From Wenzhouxiangella sp. 15190 (GTDB lineage: Bacteria > Pseudomonadota > Gammaproteobacteria > Xanthomonadales > Wenzhouxiangellaceae), in contig NZ_QVMV01000029.1 of assembly GCF_003417465.1 (NCBI RefSeq), forward strand, positions 1 through 50,477: a DNA stretch of 50,477 nucleotides, read 5' to 3'. Under the pieces are notes generated by a model that saw nothing but the letters and a program-made list of their open reading frames with translations, had not been told where the DNA came from and did not search any database. The position numbers and the translations under genes were made by a program. How positions within the stretch are numbered: position 1 is the stretch's first letter; each line of letters begins with the position of its first letter. Shown one piece after another: positions 17,363 to 26,380 of the stretch.

Positions 17363-18370
17363 TCAGTGCCCGGAGTAGCCTTCTCCCGGGCGGATCTTGC
17401 CCCGGAATACCCAGTAGGACCAGGCCGTATAGCCCAGGATGATGGGCAGCAGGAACAATACGCCCAACAACAGGAAGAGTTGGCTGCCAGGGTCGGAGGC
17501 GGCATCCCAGAAGGTATGCTCCGGCGGCACGGCGTAGGGCCACATCGACGCCAGCAGGCCGAAATAGAACAGCGCGAACAGGATCATCGAGCCGATAAAC
17601 GGCGTGGCGTCCGAACGCTGCTTCAGTTTTTGCAGAACCCAGACGGCGGTAATGACGGTCAGGACCGGGAAGACCCAGAGTAGCGAGGCCTGCCCGAACC
17701 AGCGTTCACGCACGTGTTCGCTGGCCAGTGGGGTCCAGAGGCTGACGAGGATGAAGAAGCCCATCACCACCGCCAGCAACCATGGCGCCATGCGATAGGC
17801 CCAGTCGCGCGTGGCGCCCTCGGTCTTGAGGATGGCCCAGGTGACACCGAGCAGGGCGTAGCCGGCGACCACGCCCAGCCCGGTCATGACCGTGAACGGG
17901 GTGAGCCAGTCGAAGGCGCCGCCGACATAGGAAAAGCCCTCGACCTCGAAGCCCTGAATGTAGGCGCCCACGACCGCCCCCTGGGCGAAGGCGGCAACGG
18001 TCGATCCGATCGAAAAGGAGCGATCCCACCAGTGACGCGAGTCGCGGGCCTTGAACCGGAACTCGAACGCCACGCCCCGAAAGATCAAACCGGCCAGCAA
18101 CAGGAATACGCCGATGTAGAGCGCGGGCAGAAAGACCGAGTAGATCATCGGGAAGGCGGCCAGCAGGCCGGCACCGCCGAGGATCAGCCAGGTCTCGTTG
18201 CCGTCCCAGACCGGGGCGACCGAGTTCATCAGGTCGTCCCGCGCTTCATCGCTGGGGGCGAAGGGGAAAAGAATGCCGACACCGAGGTCGAAGCCGTCCA
18301 TGAGGATATACATGAACACGCTGATGCCGATGATGACGATCCAGATCAGGGTCAGGTCGAACAGTTCCAT
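17363..18370 (-). CDS. cydB: cytochrome bd-type quinol oxidase subunit II
   Basis: This is a 335-residue integral membrane protein. Conserved features include YILMDGFDLGVGILFPF, with the Asp linked to proton and quinol function, then NSVAPVWDGNETWLILGGAGLL and FEFRFKARDSRHWWD near the quinol side. Its length is closer to CioB of cyanide-insensitive oxidases than to the 379-residue E. coli CydB. It forms the membrane oxidase with CydA. The start is four bases downstream of the cydA stop, within the cydABDC operon. No cydX-like small gene is visible after it, because cydD follows at 22 bases. Confidence 0.95.
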   Translation of the reverse strand: MELFDLTLIWIVIIGISVFMYILMDGFDLGVGILFPFAPSDEARDDLMNSVAPVWDGNETWLILGGAGLLAAFPMIYSVFLPALYIGVFLLLAGLIFRGVAFEFRFKARDSRHWWDRSFSIGSTVAAFAQGAVVGAYIQGFEVEGFSYVGGAFDWLTPFTVMTGLGVVAGYALLGVTWAILKTEGATRDWAYRMAPWLLAVVMGFFILVSLWTPLASEHVRERWFGQASLLWVFPVLTVITAVWVLQKLKQRSDATPFIGSMILFALFYFGLLASMWPYAVPPEHTFWDAASDPGSQLFLLLGVLFLLPIILGYTAWSYWVFRGKIRPGEGYSGH

Positions 18371-18374
18371 AATC

Positions 18375-19784
18375 TCAGCTCCTTCCTTCGGCAGCAGGTT
18401 TGTCCGAGCTGTCGCCTACGGCTGACCAGGGTCGCTTGGCGTGAGCCGATTTCATTTCGCCCTGGTCCGCTTTGGATGGCGGCCCCGTCAGGATGACCCG
18501 CCGCAGGTAGGTGATGCCGGCGGTAAAGACGGTTGCATAGACGGCGATATAGCCGATCAGGGTCGCCAGCACCATCCCGCCGCTCAGTGAGGGCGTGACG
18601 GCTTCGCTGGCGCGCATGAGCCCGTAGATGATCCAGGGCTGGCGTCCGACTTCGGTCACGAACCAGCCGGCCAGAACGGCCACGAAGGGCAGGGGAATCA
18701 TCCAGTTGATGACGCGCAGAAGCCGCGGCGAGTGCTCCAGGCGCCCGCGCAGGATCTGAATGGCGCCGAGAATCGATACGCCGATGAAGATCAAGCCAAC
18801 GGCGACCATCACGCGGAAACTCCAGAAGACGATACCCACCGGCGGTCGGTCCTCGGCCGGCACTGACTTGAGGCCCTGGACCTCGCCGTCGAGACTGTGG
18901 GTGAGGATCAGGCTGCCCAGGTTCGGAATGCCGATTTCGAAATGGTTCTTTTCAGCGTTGGAGTCGGGAATCGCGAACAGGATCAGCGGCGCGCCCTGCC
19001 TGGTTTCCCAGTGTCCTTCCATGGCCGCGACCTTGACGGGTTGCTCTTCGAGGGTATTGAGGCCGTGAAGGTCGCCGACGAACAATTGCAGGGGCGTGAC
19101 GACGGCCAGCATCAGCAGGCTCATTTTCAGGGCCGTCAGGCTGCTTTCGCGATGCTGTCCCTTTAGCAGGTACCAGGCGCTGACGCCGGCGACCACGAAG
19201 CCGCCGGTGATGAACGAGGCCAGGCCCATGTGGGCGAATCGATAAGGCAGGGAGGCGTTGAAGATGGCCTCGCCCCAGGAGGTGACCTTCAGGACCCCGT
19301 CGACCATGTCCACCCCGGCGGGAGTCTGCATCCAGCTGTTGGCCGCCAGGATCCAGAAGCTGGAGATGAACGTGCCGACAGCGACCATGCAGGCGGCGAA
19401 CAGGTGAACGCCCGGCGGCACCTTGTCGCGGCCGAACAGCAACACCCCGAGGAATGTGGCCTCGAGGAAAAAGGCGGTGACCACCTCGTAGCTCAATACC
19501 GGACCGAAGAAGTTGGCGGCCTGGTAGGAGAATGTGCTCCAGTTGGTGCCGAACTGGAAGGACATGACGATACCCGAGACCACGCCCATGCCGAAGACGA
19601 GCGCGAAAACGCGCGTCCAGAATTGCGACAGCTGAAGATAGACGGGGCGGTGAGTCCGAAAGAACAGACCTTCGAGAACCGCGATATAGGCTGCCAGGCC
19701 AATCGTGAAGACCGGGAAGATGGCGTGGAATGACACCACGAAGGCAAACTGGATTCTCGACAGCAGAACCGGGTCCAGATCCAT
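18375..19784 (-). CDS. cydA: cytochrome bd-type quinol oxidase subunit I, short Q-loop type
   Basis: This 469-residue membrane protein carries heme b558, b595 and d. Heme ligands are visible: His20 (VSFHAIFPVF), the His in RFAHMGLASF, and the Met in QPWIIYGLMRAS following the GRQPW quinol signature. The paired glutamates SYEVVTAFFLEATF match the b595/d proton path. The Q-loop (KVAAMEGHWETRQGAP) is short compared with E. coli (522 residues), the CIO type often tolerant of cyanide. That phenotype is inference. ATG at 19784 has AGGAG nine bases upstream. It is first in cydABDC. An AT-rich palindrome overlapping a TATAAT box lies just upstream. Confidence 0.95.
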   Translation of the reverse strand: MDLDPVLLSRIQFAFVVSFHAIFPVFTIGLAAYIAVLEGLFFRTHRPVYLQLSQFWTRVFALVFGMGVVSGIVMSFQFGTNWSTFSYQAANFFGPVLSYEVVTAFFLEATFLGVLLFGRDKVPPGVHLFAACMVAVGTFISSFWILAANSWMQTPAGVDMVDGVLKVTSWGEAIFNASLPYRFAHMGLASFITGGFVVAGVSAWYLLKGQHRESSLTALKMSLLMLAVVTPLQLFVGDLHGLNTLEEQPVKVAAMEGHWETRQGAPLILFAIPDSNAEKNHFEIGIPNLGSLILTHSLDGEVQGLKSVPAEDRPPVGIVFWSFRVMVAVGLIFIGVSILGAIQILRGRLEHSPRLLRVINWMIPLPFVAVLAGWFVTEVGRQPWIIYGLMRASEAVTPSLSGGMVLATLIGYIAVYATVFTAGITYLRRVILTGPPSKADQGEMKSAHAKRPWSAVGDSSDKPAAEGRS

Positions 19785-19814
19785 CTCGTGTGCTCCTTTT
19801 ACAGAAGATGCCTT

Positions 19815-19828
19815 GCATTATAAAATAC
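19815..19828 (-). promoter_or_regulatory. cydA promoter -10 with overlapping palindrome
   Basis: The minus strand reads GTATTTTATAATGC, containing a perfect TATAAT (19817-19822) about 33 bases before the cydA start. The 14-mer is an imperfect palindrome (10 of 14 positions symmetric), resembling the AT-rich half sites of Rrf2/NsrR-like or other oxygen or NO regulators. No clear -35 lies 17 bases upstream, which would suit an activated or repressor-controlled promoter. The regulator identity is a guess. Confidence 0.45.
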
Positions 19829-19894
19829 TAATATAACGCGTGGGCAGTCGATTTATTGGTTCGATTGAACCTTAGTATGCGCCTCTAAGCCTAG

Positions 19895-20302
19895 CTAACG
19901 GATCGTGACGACAATGTGGCGGCGGTGGGGCTGATAGCGGTGCTCCCACAGGAAGATGCCCTGCCAGGTACCCAGCGCCAGCCGGCCGGCAGCAACGGGT
20001 ATGGTGAGGTCGGTATGCGTGAGCGCCAGGCGCACGTGCGCGGCCATGTCGTCGGCGCCTTCGGCATCATGCCGAAAGCGCGCGTCGCCGTCGGGTACCA
20101 GGTCGGCGAAAAAGGTCTCGAGATCACGCTGGACGTCCGGGTCGGCGTTCTCGTTGATCAGCAGGGAGGCTGAAGTATGCTTGAGAAAGACGTGGCAAAG
20201 GCCGGTTTCGATGCCGCTGGCCGCCACTTCGCCGGCAACGCGGTCAGTAACATCAAGGGTGTCACGCCCGGCCGTTTCGATCGTTAGTTCGGATTGGTAC
20301 AT
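19895..20302 (-). CDS. yjbQ: YjbQ/UPF0047 family protein
   Basis: This 135-residue single-domain protein has the family core CHVFLKHTSASLLINENADPDV, followed by GTWQGIFLWEHR near the C-terminus. YjbQ-type proteins form trimers, and some show thiamine-phosphate synthase activity in vitro; the physiological role is unsettled. It lies upstream of cydA and downstream of prfA on the same strand, six bases from the prfA stop. It may be the last gene of the hemA-prfA transcript. Length is normal. Confidence 0.85.
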   Translation of the reverse strand: MYQSELTIETAGRDTLDVTDRVAGEVAASGIETGLCHVFLKHTSASLLINENADPDVQRDLETFFADLVPDGDARFRHDAEGADDMAAHVRLALTHTDLTIPVAAGRLALGTWQGIFLWEHRYQPHRRHIVVTIR

Positions 20303-20308
20303 GCGCCT

Positions 20309-21400
20309 TTAGTGGGAATGCGCCGTCAGTTCAGCGAGCAATTCGGCCTGGTGGGACTCCACCAGCGGCTCGATGACGGCGTCGAGTTCCCCGTCGATGA
20401 CCTTGTCCAGATCATACAGGGTCAGTCCGATGCGATGGTCGGTAACCCGGCCCTGCGGGAAATTGTAGGTGCGAATGCGTTCCGAACGGTCACCCGAACC
20501 GACCTGGAGCTTGCGTTCGGCGGCGCGCTCGTCCTTTTGCTGACGGACCCGGGCTTCGTGAAGGCGGGCGCTGAGCAGGCTCATGGCCCGGGCGCGGTTC
20601 TTGTGTTGCGAACGCTCGTCCTGGCACTCGACCACGATGCCGGTGGGCAGGTGGGTGATGCGGATGGCCGAGTCGGTGGTGTTGACATGCTGGCCGCCGG
20701 CGCCGGAGGAGCGGAAGGTATCGACGCGTAAATCGTTGGGATCGACGTCAATCGCTTCGACATCATCGACTTCGGGCAGGATCGCCACCGTGCAGGCCGA
20801 GGTGTGGATGCGGCCCTGCGATTCGGTCTCCGGCACGCGCTGGACGCGGTGCACGCCCGATTCGAACTTGAGCCTGGACCAGGCTCCCTTGCCGATGACG
20901 CGGGCGATGACTTCGCGGAAGCCCCCGGCCTCGTTTTCCTGGGCGGACATGATCTCGACCTTCCATCCGCACCGTTCGGCATAACGGGTGTACATGCGCA
21001 GCAGGTCGCCGGCGAACAGGCCCGCTTCCTGGCCGCCGGTGCCGGCACGGATCTCGAGAAACACGTTGCGTTCGTCGTTGGGATCGCGCGGCAGCAGCAG
21101 TTTCTGCAGTTTCCGTTCAAGCGCTTCGGTATCGGACTCCAGCGATTCAAGCTCCTCGCGCGCCATTTGCCGCACTTCCCCGTCACGGGCCTCGAGCAAC
21201 TCCCGTGCTTCCCGGCTCGCCTGCTCGTTGTCGCGGAACTGCTGCCAGACCTGGATGAGCGGTTCGAGCTCGGCGTATTCGCGCGAGAGCTGTTCGAACT
21301 GGTGACGGTCGCCGATGATCTCGGGGCTGGCAAGCAGGTGTTCGAGTTCCTCGAAGCGCTCCCGGGCCTCGGCCAGCCGCTGGCGCATGCTTTCGTTCAT
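20309..21400 (-). CDS. prfA: peptide chain release factor 1
   Basis: This 363-residue factor reads UAA and UAG. The catalytic GGQ motif is [20 protein letters not shown]. The stop-codon-recognition tripeptide is P-E-T in [18 protein letters not shown], the PxT form that marks RF1 rather than the SPF of RF2. The N-terminal helical domain and the C-terminal [15 protein letters not shown] segment are complete. The ATG overlaps the hemA stop as ATGA, the common hemA-prfA pairing. A prmC methyltransferase often follows prfA; here yjbQ does. Confidence 0.96.
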   Translation of the reverse strand: MNESMRQRLAEARERFEELEHLLASPEIIGDRHQFEQLSREYAELEPLIQVWQQFRDNEQASREARELLEARDGEVRQMAREELESLESDTEALERKLQKLLLPRDPNDERNVFLEIRAGTGGQEAGLFAGDLLRMYTRYAERCGWKVEIMSAQENEAGGFREVIARVIGKGAWSRLKFESGVHRVQRVPETESQGRIHTSACTVAILPEVDDVEAIDVDPNDLRVDTFRSSGAGGQHVNTTDSAIRITHLPTGIVVECQDERSQHKNRARAMSLLSARLHEARVRQQKDERAAERKLQVGSGDRSERIRTYNFPQGRVTDHRIGLTLYDLDKVIDGELDAVIEPLVESHQAELLAELTAHSH

Positions 21401-22653
21401 GAGTCGTCGTCGTTGAAGTAGAAACGTGCCGCGGCGAGCAGGTCCTCGTCTCCCGCTTCGGCCGCCTGGCGCAGCTTGATGCTCGGCCCGTGCAGCAGGC
21501 GGTTGACCAGGCGGTGGGTCAGGCGGCGCATGACGTCTTCCGGATCGCCGCCTTTGTCGAGTTCCTGGCGAGCGCGTTCGAGCAATTCATCGCGTTCGCT
21601 GTGGGCGCGCTGCCGCAGGTACTTGAGCGTGCCCGACGTTGCCTGAAGCCGAAGCCAGCGTTCGAAGGTGGCCACCTCCGATTCGACAATGGCGTTGGCT
21701 TTCTGCAGCGATTTCTGGCGCTTCTGCTGGGCTGACTCGACGATGGCGCGCAAGTCGTCGATGGTATAGAGATACAGGTCGTCCAGGCTGGCGCAGTCAG
21801 CGCTGATGTTGCGCGGCACCGACAGATCGAGTGCGAACATCGGTTGCCGGCGGCGCTTGCGCAGGGCATCGCGAATCATCTGCCGATCGATGATGGTCCG
21901 GGGGCTGGCGGTGCAGGCGATGACCAGGTCGCTTTCGCCGAGCAGCTCTGGCAGTGCGTCCAGCGTGGCCGCCCGGCCGCCAAAGCGATCGGCCAGCTTG
22001 CCGGCACGATCCTCGCTACGGTTGGCGATGGTCAGGGTGTTCATGCCGCTGGCGTGAAAATGCGTGGCGCAGTCCTCGATCATGTCGCCGGCGCCGATGA
22101 GCAGCACGCGCAGTTCATCGAGGCCGCCGAAGATCTGCCGGGCCAGCCGCAGCGCGGCAAAGGGCAGCGTCACCGGATCGCGTCCGATGCCGGTTTCGCT
22201 GCGTACCCGCTTGGCCGCGGCGAAGGCATGCTGGAACATGCGATCGAGCCGGCTGTCGAGTGTATCGGCGGCCTGGGCAAGCTGCCAGGCCTGCTTGGCC
22301 TGGCCGGCAACCTGGGGTTCACCGATGATCATCGAGTCCATGCCGGAGATCACCTTGATGAGATGATAGATGCAGGCGGCGTGTTCGAGTTGATAGACGT
22401 GCTCGCGGAACTGGCTCGGCGCCAGGCCATGCCACTCGTGCAACCAATCCGTCAGGCTGCGCGTGATAGCCTGTTCGGACGATACATACAGTTCAGTTCG
22501 GTTGCAGGTGCTCAGGATGCTGCAGCCTTCCACGCCTGGCACCGCCGACAGCGAGGCAAGCGCCTCGGGCAGCGATTCAGCCGAGAACGCCAGCCGTTCC
22601 CGAATGCTGATCGGGGCGGTCTGGTGGCTGATTCCCAGGGTTAATAACGACAT
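21397..22653 (-). CDS. hemA: glutamyl-tRNA reductase
   Basis: This 418-residue enzyme makes glutamate-1-semialdehyde from Glu-tRNA, the first step of C5 heme synthesis. The catalytic Cys50 is in [11 protein letters not shown]. The NADPH domain shows [16 protein letters not shown], and the ending [16 protein letters not shown] is typical. ATG at 22653 is chosen because [14 protein letters not shown] is the family N-terminus, although the frame is open for 204 codons upstream. It is only 13 bases from the divergent TPR lipoprotein start, so each promoter must lie inside the other gene. Confidence 0.96.
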   Translation of the reverse strand: MSLLTLGISHQTAPISIRERLAFSAESLPEALASLSAVPGVEGCSILSTCNRTELYVSSEQAITRSLTDWLHEWHGLAPSQFREHVYQLEHAACIYHLIKVISGMDSMIIGEPQVAGQAKQAWQLAQAADTLDSRLDRMFQHAFAAAKRVRSETGIGRDPVTLPFAALRLARQIFGGLDELRVLLIGAGDMIEDCATHFHASGMNTLTIANRSEDRAGKLADRFGGRAATLDALPELLGESDLVIACTASPRTIIDRQMIRDALRKRRRQPMFALDLSVPRNISADCASLDDLYLYTIDDLRAIVESAQQKRQKSLQKANAIVESEVATFERWLRLQATSGTLKYLRQRAHSERDELLERARQELDKGGDPEDVMRRLTHRLVNRLLHGPSIKLRQAAEAGDEDLLAAARFYFNDDDS

Positions 22654-22666
22654 GCAGGACCAGTTG

Positions 22667-24400
22667 ATGGACAAACGTACAATTTTCCTACCCGCAGCGC
22701 GGCAGATCAAGCAGACGCTGCTCGCCGGCGGCCTTTGCCTGTGGCTCGGCGCCTGCGCAACCAGCGGCCAGGGCGGTGACGATCCCGCAGGCACGCAAAA
22801 CGAGCAGGCCGAGTCGGAAGCGATGCTCCACATCACGACGGCCGAACGCCTCGCGGACGTCGGCGAATACGAATCCGCCCTCGAGGAGTACCTCGCGGCC
22901 GCCCGGATTTCCAACGACCCTGAAATCGCCCGGATGGTAACTCGCCTCGCCGGACAACTCGAGAACTGGCCCGCGGCTGCTGCTGCCGCGGAACGCTGGC
23001 TGGAACTCGATGAAGATGCCGACTCGGCCCACCACGTACACATTATAGCCCGCATCAATCTGGGGCAGCCGGAAGAAGCTGTCGACGCGATGACTAACTG
23101 GCTCGATCGGGACAGTTCGGCCGAATCGGCACGCTGGTGGCGTCGAGCGGCCATGTTGCTGGCCGCGACGAGCGACGATGGCACGGCCCGGGAGGCATTC
23201 GAACAACTGGTCGACGAGCGCGGAGATATGGCACCGGCCGGGGAGGTCGCCCACGCCGAAAGCATCCTGCTTTGGCGTCAGGGGGAGCAGGCACTTGCGC
23301 TGGAGCGCTCGCGTCTGGCGGCCGAATCCAGCAGTGACGTCGAACACCTGGTCTGGGCCGCCCAGTTGGCCGCCGACACCGATGATCTCGAGCAAGCGCT
23401 CGACCTCTACGAAAGAGCCAGGGAACGCGATCCCGACGATGTTTCGCTTGCGTTGTCGCAAGCCGAGGTGTTGAGGCAACTCGAACGCGACGAACAAGCG
23501 CTGGACTTGCTGCGCTCCCTGTCGGCCGACAGCGAGGTTCTCTATACGCTGGGAATCTACCTGGCAAGGCTCGATCGGGACTCCGAAGCCGATGCCGTCT
23601 GGCAGCGCATGCGTGATCTGCCCGAAGCGGCCCAGCGCAGCGGGCACGCCTACCTGGTCGCGCAGTTCGCCGAACTGGTCGGGCGTGACGAGGCGGCGCT
23701 TGAATGGTACGAGCGTGTCGATGATCCCGCCCGCCAGGAAGAGTCGATGTTGCGCCGGGCCGCGATATTGGGCCGAATGGGTCGGGTCGAGGCCGGTCGT
23801 TCGATCCTGGCCGAGTTGCGAGAGCAGGGCGATGATGAGTTGGTGCTCGACACCTGGCTGATCGAGGCCGAAATGCTGCGCAGCAACGGTCGAGCTGCCG
23901 AAGCGGTCGAGCTTCTGGCCGAACCGCTGGCAGAGAACCGCGGAAGCACTGAACTTCTATACGCACGGGCGCTGAGCGCGGCCACGGCCGGTAATGTCGA
24001 TCTTGCCGAACAGGATTTGCGCCGCATCATCCAGATGGACGGCGATAACGCCATGGCGCTCAATGCACTCGGCTACACCCTGACCGATCTCACCGACCGT
24101 CACCAGGAAGCCTATCGGCTGATCCAGCGCGCGCTTGAACTGGACCCCGAAGACCCGGCAACGCTCGATTCGATGGGCTGGGTTCTTTACCGGCTCGGCC
24201 GGGCCGAGGAAGCCGTCGATTATCTGCAACGGGCGCTCGAAGGCGATGAGAACCCGGAAATCATGGCTCACCTGATCGAAGTGCTCGACCATCTCGGGAA
24301 GGATGACGAAGCGGCTGAGCTGATCGAGCGGGCGTTGGCAGACTATCCTGACGACGACTATCTGCGCAATACCCTGGAAAGACTCGGCCGGCTGCCATGA
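22667..24400 (+). CDS. TPR-repeat outer-membrane lipoprotein
   Basis: This is a protein of 577 residues. The N-terminal signal ends in the lipobox LCLWLGAC, so Cys is acylated after cleavage by signal peptidase II. The rest is tetratricopeptide repeats; typical ones are EYESALEEYLAAARISNDPE, QALDLYERARERDPDD and the C-terminal pair AYRLIQRALELDPEDP and EEAVDYLQRALEGDEN. Proteins of this kind sit beside lolB in many gammaproteobacteria, and their exact function is not fixed; a scaffold in envelope assembly is plausible. ATG at 22667 has AGGA seven bases upstream; another ATG at 22652 would overlap the hemA start. It is coupled to lolB by ATGA overlap. Confidence 0.88.
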   Translation: MDKRTIFLPAARQIKQTLLAGGLCLWLGACATSGQGGDDPAGTQNEQAESEAMLHITTAERLADVGEYESALEEYLAAARISNDPEIARMVTRLAGQLENWPAAAAAAERWLELDEDADSAHHVHIIARINLGQPEEAVDAMTNWLDRDSSAESARWWRRAAMLLAATSDDGTAREAFEQLVDERGDMAPAGEVAHAESILLWRQGEQALALERSRLAAESSSDVEHLVWAAQLAADTDDLEQALDLYERARERDPDDVSLALSQAEVLRQLERDEQALDLLRSLSADSEVLYTLGIYLARLDRDSEADAVWQRMRDLPEAAQRSGHAYLVAQFAELVGRDEAALEWYERVDDPARQEESMLRRAAILGRMGRVEAGRSILAELREQGDDELVLDTWLIEAEMLRSNGRAAEAVELLAEPLAENRGSTELLYARALSAATAGNVDLAEQDLRRIIQMDGDNAMALNALGYTLTDLTDRHQEAYRLIQRALELDPEDPATLDSMGWVLYRLGRAEEAVDYLQRALEGDENPEIMAHLIEVLDHLGKDDEAAELIERALADYPDDDYLRNTLERLGRLP

Positions 24401-25008
24401 GCCAACGAGTTGCGCCTGCTCCGCGGGCTGTCATCGCACTCGCTGCCTGTCTTGTGCTGGCCGCCTGCGCCACGCGTGAACCGCGTCCCGCCGGAGCCTG
24501 GCTCGATGAGCGCCAGGCCTGGTTCGATGCACACCCGCAATGGCAGATTTCGGGCCGGGTCAGTCTGAGCGACGGTCAACGGGGCGGTTCTCTCGGTTTC
24601 AACTGGGAAGCCGAGGGTGATGAGCACCGCATCCATCTGCGCACTTCCGCCGGCGGGCGCCAGTGGCGGCTGAGATTTTCGCCCAATGAAGCCGTGCTCG
24701 AGGGTAGCGAGGTTGAACGCCTGAGCGGTTACAGTCCCGATCCGCTGGTCGAGCAGGCGGTGGGCTGGCCCATCCCCGTTTACGCATTATCGTGGTGGAT
24801 TCGCGGACTGGTGCCGCCGCGCGGTGGCGATGTCCGGTTCGCCGATGATGGGACCCTGGCGGGTATGACTGGCCCAGTCTGGACACTGGAGTACCAGCGC
24901 TTCAACCAGGTCGAAGGCCGGCTTCTTCCCACCCGCATGGAGGCCCGGTCAGACCGATACACGGTCCGTCTGGCCATTCGGGATTGGCAATTCGGGCCCT
25001 CTGAATAA
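24397..25008 (+). CDS. lolB: outer-membrane lipoprotein LolB
   Basis: This 203-residue lipoprotein receives lipoproteins from LolA and inserts them in the outer membrane. The lipobox is LVLAAC. The mature part has the family pattern WQISGRVSLSDGQRGGSLGFNW, SAGGRQWRLRF and a late WTLEYQRF. The ATG overlaps the upstream TPR gene stop. Family members are normally followed by ispE; here 97 bases lead directly to tRNA-Gln. Identity rests on motif pattern and context. Confidence 0.88.
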   Translation: MSQRVAPAPRAVIALAACLVLAACATREPRPAGAWLDERQAWFDAHPQWQISGRVSLSDGQRGGSLGFNWEAEGDEHRIHLRTSAGGRQWRLRFSPNEAVLEGSEVERLSGYSPDPLVEQAVGWPIPVYALSWWIRGLVPPRGGDVRFADDGTLAGMTGPVWTLEYQRFNQVEGRLLPTRMEARSDRYTVRLAIRDWQFGPSE

Positions 25009-25040
25009 CGCTTCGGGGTCGAAGCGCGGTAAAAAATCGT

Positions 25041-25046
25041 TATAAT
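25041..25046 (+). promoter_or_regulatory. -10 box of the tRNA-Gln promoter
   Basis: TATAAT is followed by the GC-rich discriminator GCCCGCC, as at stable-RNA promoters under stringent control. The tRNA begins 59 bases further on. No good -35 is seen at 16-18 bases. Confidence 0.5.
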
Positions 25047-25105
25047 GCCCGCCATCGCGATCGGCGCCTTAGACAGATTCGCGGGCTACTGAGTTTTCGT
25101 CTTGC

Positions 25106-25182
25106 AGGGACGTCGCCAAGTTGGTTAAGGCACGGGGTTTTGATCCCCGCATTCGCAGGTTCGAGTCCTGCCGTCCCTGCCA
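25106..25182 (+). tRNA. tRNA-Gln(UUG)
   Basis: This is a complete 77-base cloverleaf with an encoded CCA end. The acceptor stem is AGGGACG/CGTCCCT, with D arm GCCAAGTTGGTTAAGGC and anticodon arm CGGGG-TTTTGAT-CCCCG (anticodon TTG). The T arm is GCAGG-TTCGAGT-CCTGC. It lies between lolB and prs, the usual position of this tRNA in related gammaproteobacteria. Confidence 0.96.
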
Positions 25183-25203
25183 TTTTCAAAACGGGGTATT
25201 GTC

Positions 25204-26157
25204 TTGAGTCATCCCTCGCTGATGGTATTCGCCGGGAACGCCAACCCGGAACTTGCCCAGGCCATCGCCGCAAATCTGGGTGTACCCATGGGCCGTGCCA
25301 ACGTCGGGAGTTTCAGCGACGGCGAGGTCATGGTCGAGATCATGGAAAATGTTCGCGGTCGCGACATTTACCTGATTCAGCCGACCTGTCAGCCAACGGC
25401 CGAGAATTTCATGGAGCTGCTGGTGATGATCGATGCACTCAAGCGGGCTTCAGCCTATCGAGTGACCTCGATCATTCCCTATTTTGGCTATGCGCGTCAG
25501 GATCGTCGCCCGCGCTCCGCGCGCGTTCCCATCACGTCCAAGGTCGCCGCACGCATGATTTCCGTGGCCGGCACCGATCGGGTCGTGACGGTCGACTTGC
25601 ACGCCGACCAGATTCAGGGCTTCTTCGACGTGCCCGTCGATAACGTCTACGCCTCGCCGCTGACCCTGGCCGATATCTGGAAGCATTACACCTCCGACGA
25701 GATTATCGTGGTCTCGCCCGATGTCGGCGGTGTGGTTCGCGCCCGTGCCATCGCCAAGCGCCTGGATTGCGAACTGGCGATTATCGACAAGCGTCGCCCG
25801 CGCGCCAATGAGGCGACGGTCATGAATCTCATCGGCGATGTCGATGGCAAGATCTGCGTACTCGTCGACGACATGATCGATACCGCCGGAACGCTGTGTT
25901 CGGCCGCCGGGGCGCTCAAGGACAAGGGTGCTCAGAAGGTCGTTGCCTATTGTGTCCACCCGGTGCTGTCGGGCAAGGCCGTCGACAACATCAACAATTC
26001 GCGCATCGACGAAATCGTGGTCACCGACACCATCCCCTTGAGCCAGGCCGCCCGTGACACCGGGCGCATCCGCCAGTTGTCGGTCGCCCAGATGCTGGCC
26101 GAAACCATCCGCCGAATGGCCGAAGGGGAGTCCGTCAGCTCCCTTTACGTCGATTGA
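25204..26157 (+). CDS. prs: ribose-phosphate pyrophosphokinase
   Basis: This 317-residue enzyme makes PRPP from ribose-5-phosphate and ATP for nucleotide, His, Trp and NAD synthesis. The N-terminal [14 protein letters not shown] and the SFSDGE motif are standard. The ATP-binding loop is [13 protein letters not shown], the catalytic loop [18 protein letters not shown], and the PRPP-binding signature [13 protein letters not shown]. The start is TTG at 25204, which gives family length. It follows tRNA-Gln at 21 bases. The usual downstream rplY-pth-ychF genes are absent; a repeat-filled gap and an unrelated permease gene follow. Confidence 0.96.
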   Translation: MSHPSLMVFAGNANPELAQAIAANLGVPMGRANVGSFSDGEVMVEIMENVRGRDIYLIQPTCQPTAENFMELLVMIDALKRASAYRVTSIIPYFGYARQDRRPRSARVPITSKVAARMISVAGTDRVVTVDLHADQIQGFFDVPVDNVYASPLTLADIWKHYTSDEIIVVSPDVGGVVRARAIAKRLDCELAIIDKRRPRANEATVMNLIGDVDGKICVLVDDMIDTAGTLCSAAGALKDKGAQKVVAYCVHPVLSGKAVDNINNSRIDEIVVTDTIPLSQAARDTGRIRQLSVAQMLAETIRRMAEGESVSSLYVD

Positions 26158-26187
26158 CACCCGCGGCGGACGACTATGCGTTTACTG

Positions 26188-26217
26188 AGTGTGAAGTGTT
26201 AAGTGTTAAGTGTTAAG
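26188..26217 (+). repeat. heptad tandem repeat, AGTGTKA type
   Basis: Four successive 7-mers, AGTGTGA then AGTGTTA three times, plus two bases lie 30 bases after prs. Degenerate opposite-strand copies (GTAACACCTAACACG, about 26254-26268) follow. The unit is the reverse complement of the TTCACAC array at 26330-26364, so the two arrays could pair across about 110 bases. Confidence 0.85.
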
Positions 26218-26329
26218 GATCAATGAGATAGCGTTCTGCTGGCACCTAAACACGTAACACCTAACACGCACCACGTCAGCCGCAAGCCGCAAAACACAAA
26301 ACTTGAACCTCTCGCCTAACGCCCGCCTC

Positions 26330-26364
26330 TTCACACTTCACACTTCACACTTCACACTTCACAC
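26330..26364 (-). repeat. five perfect heptads of TTCACAC
   Basis: Five exact tandem copies of TTCACAC (minus strand GTGTGAA) end 16 bases before the 3' end of the yfcC gene. The same unit recurs at 38409-38443. The gap 26158-26380 contains no gene. Confidence 0.9.
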
Positions 26365-26380
26365 TCATAACACGTTCAAA

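Noticed and set aside
15652-17505. CydD starting at 17505 with a Cys-rich N-terminus
   Set aside because: The first 55 codons lie within cydB in another frame and have no CydD similarity; GTG at 17340 fits the family.
26188-26364. CRISPR array
   Set aside because: Units are seven bases with no spacers and no cas genes; these are simple tandem repeats.
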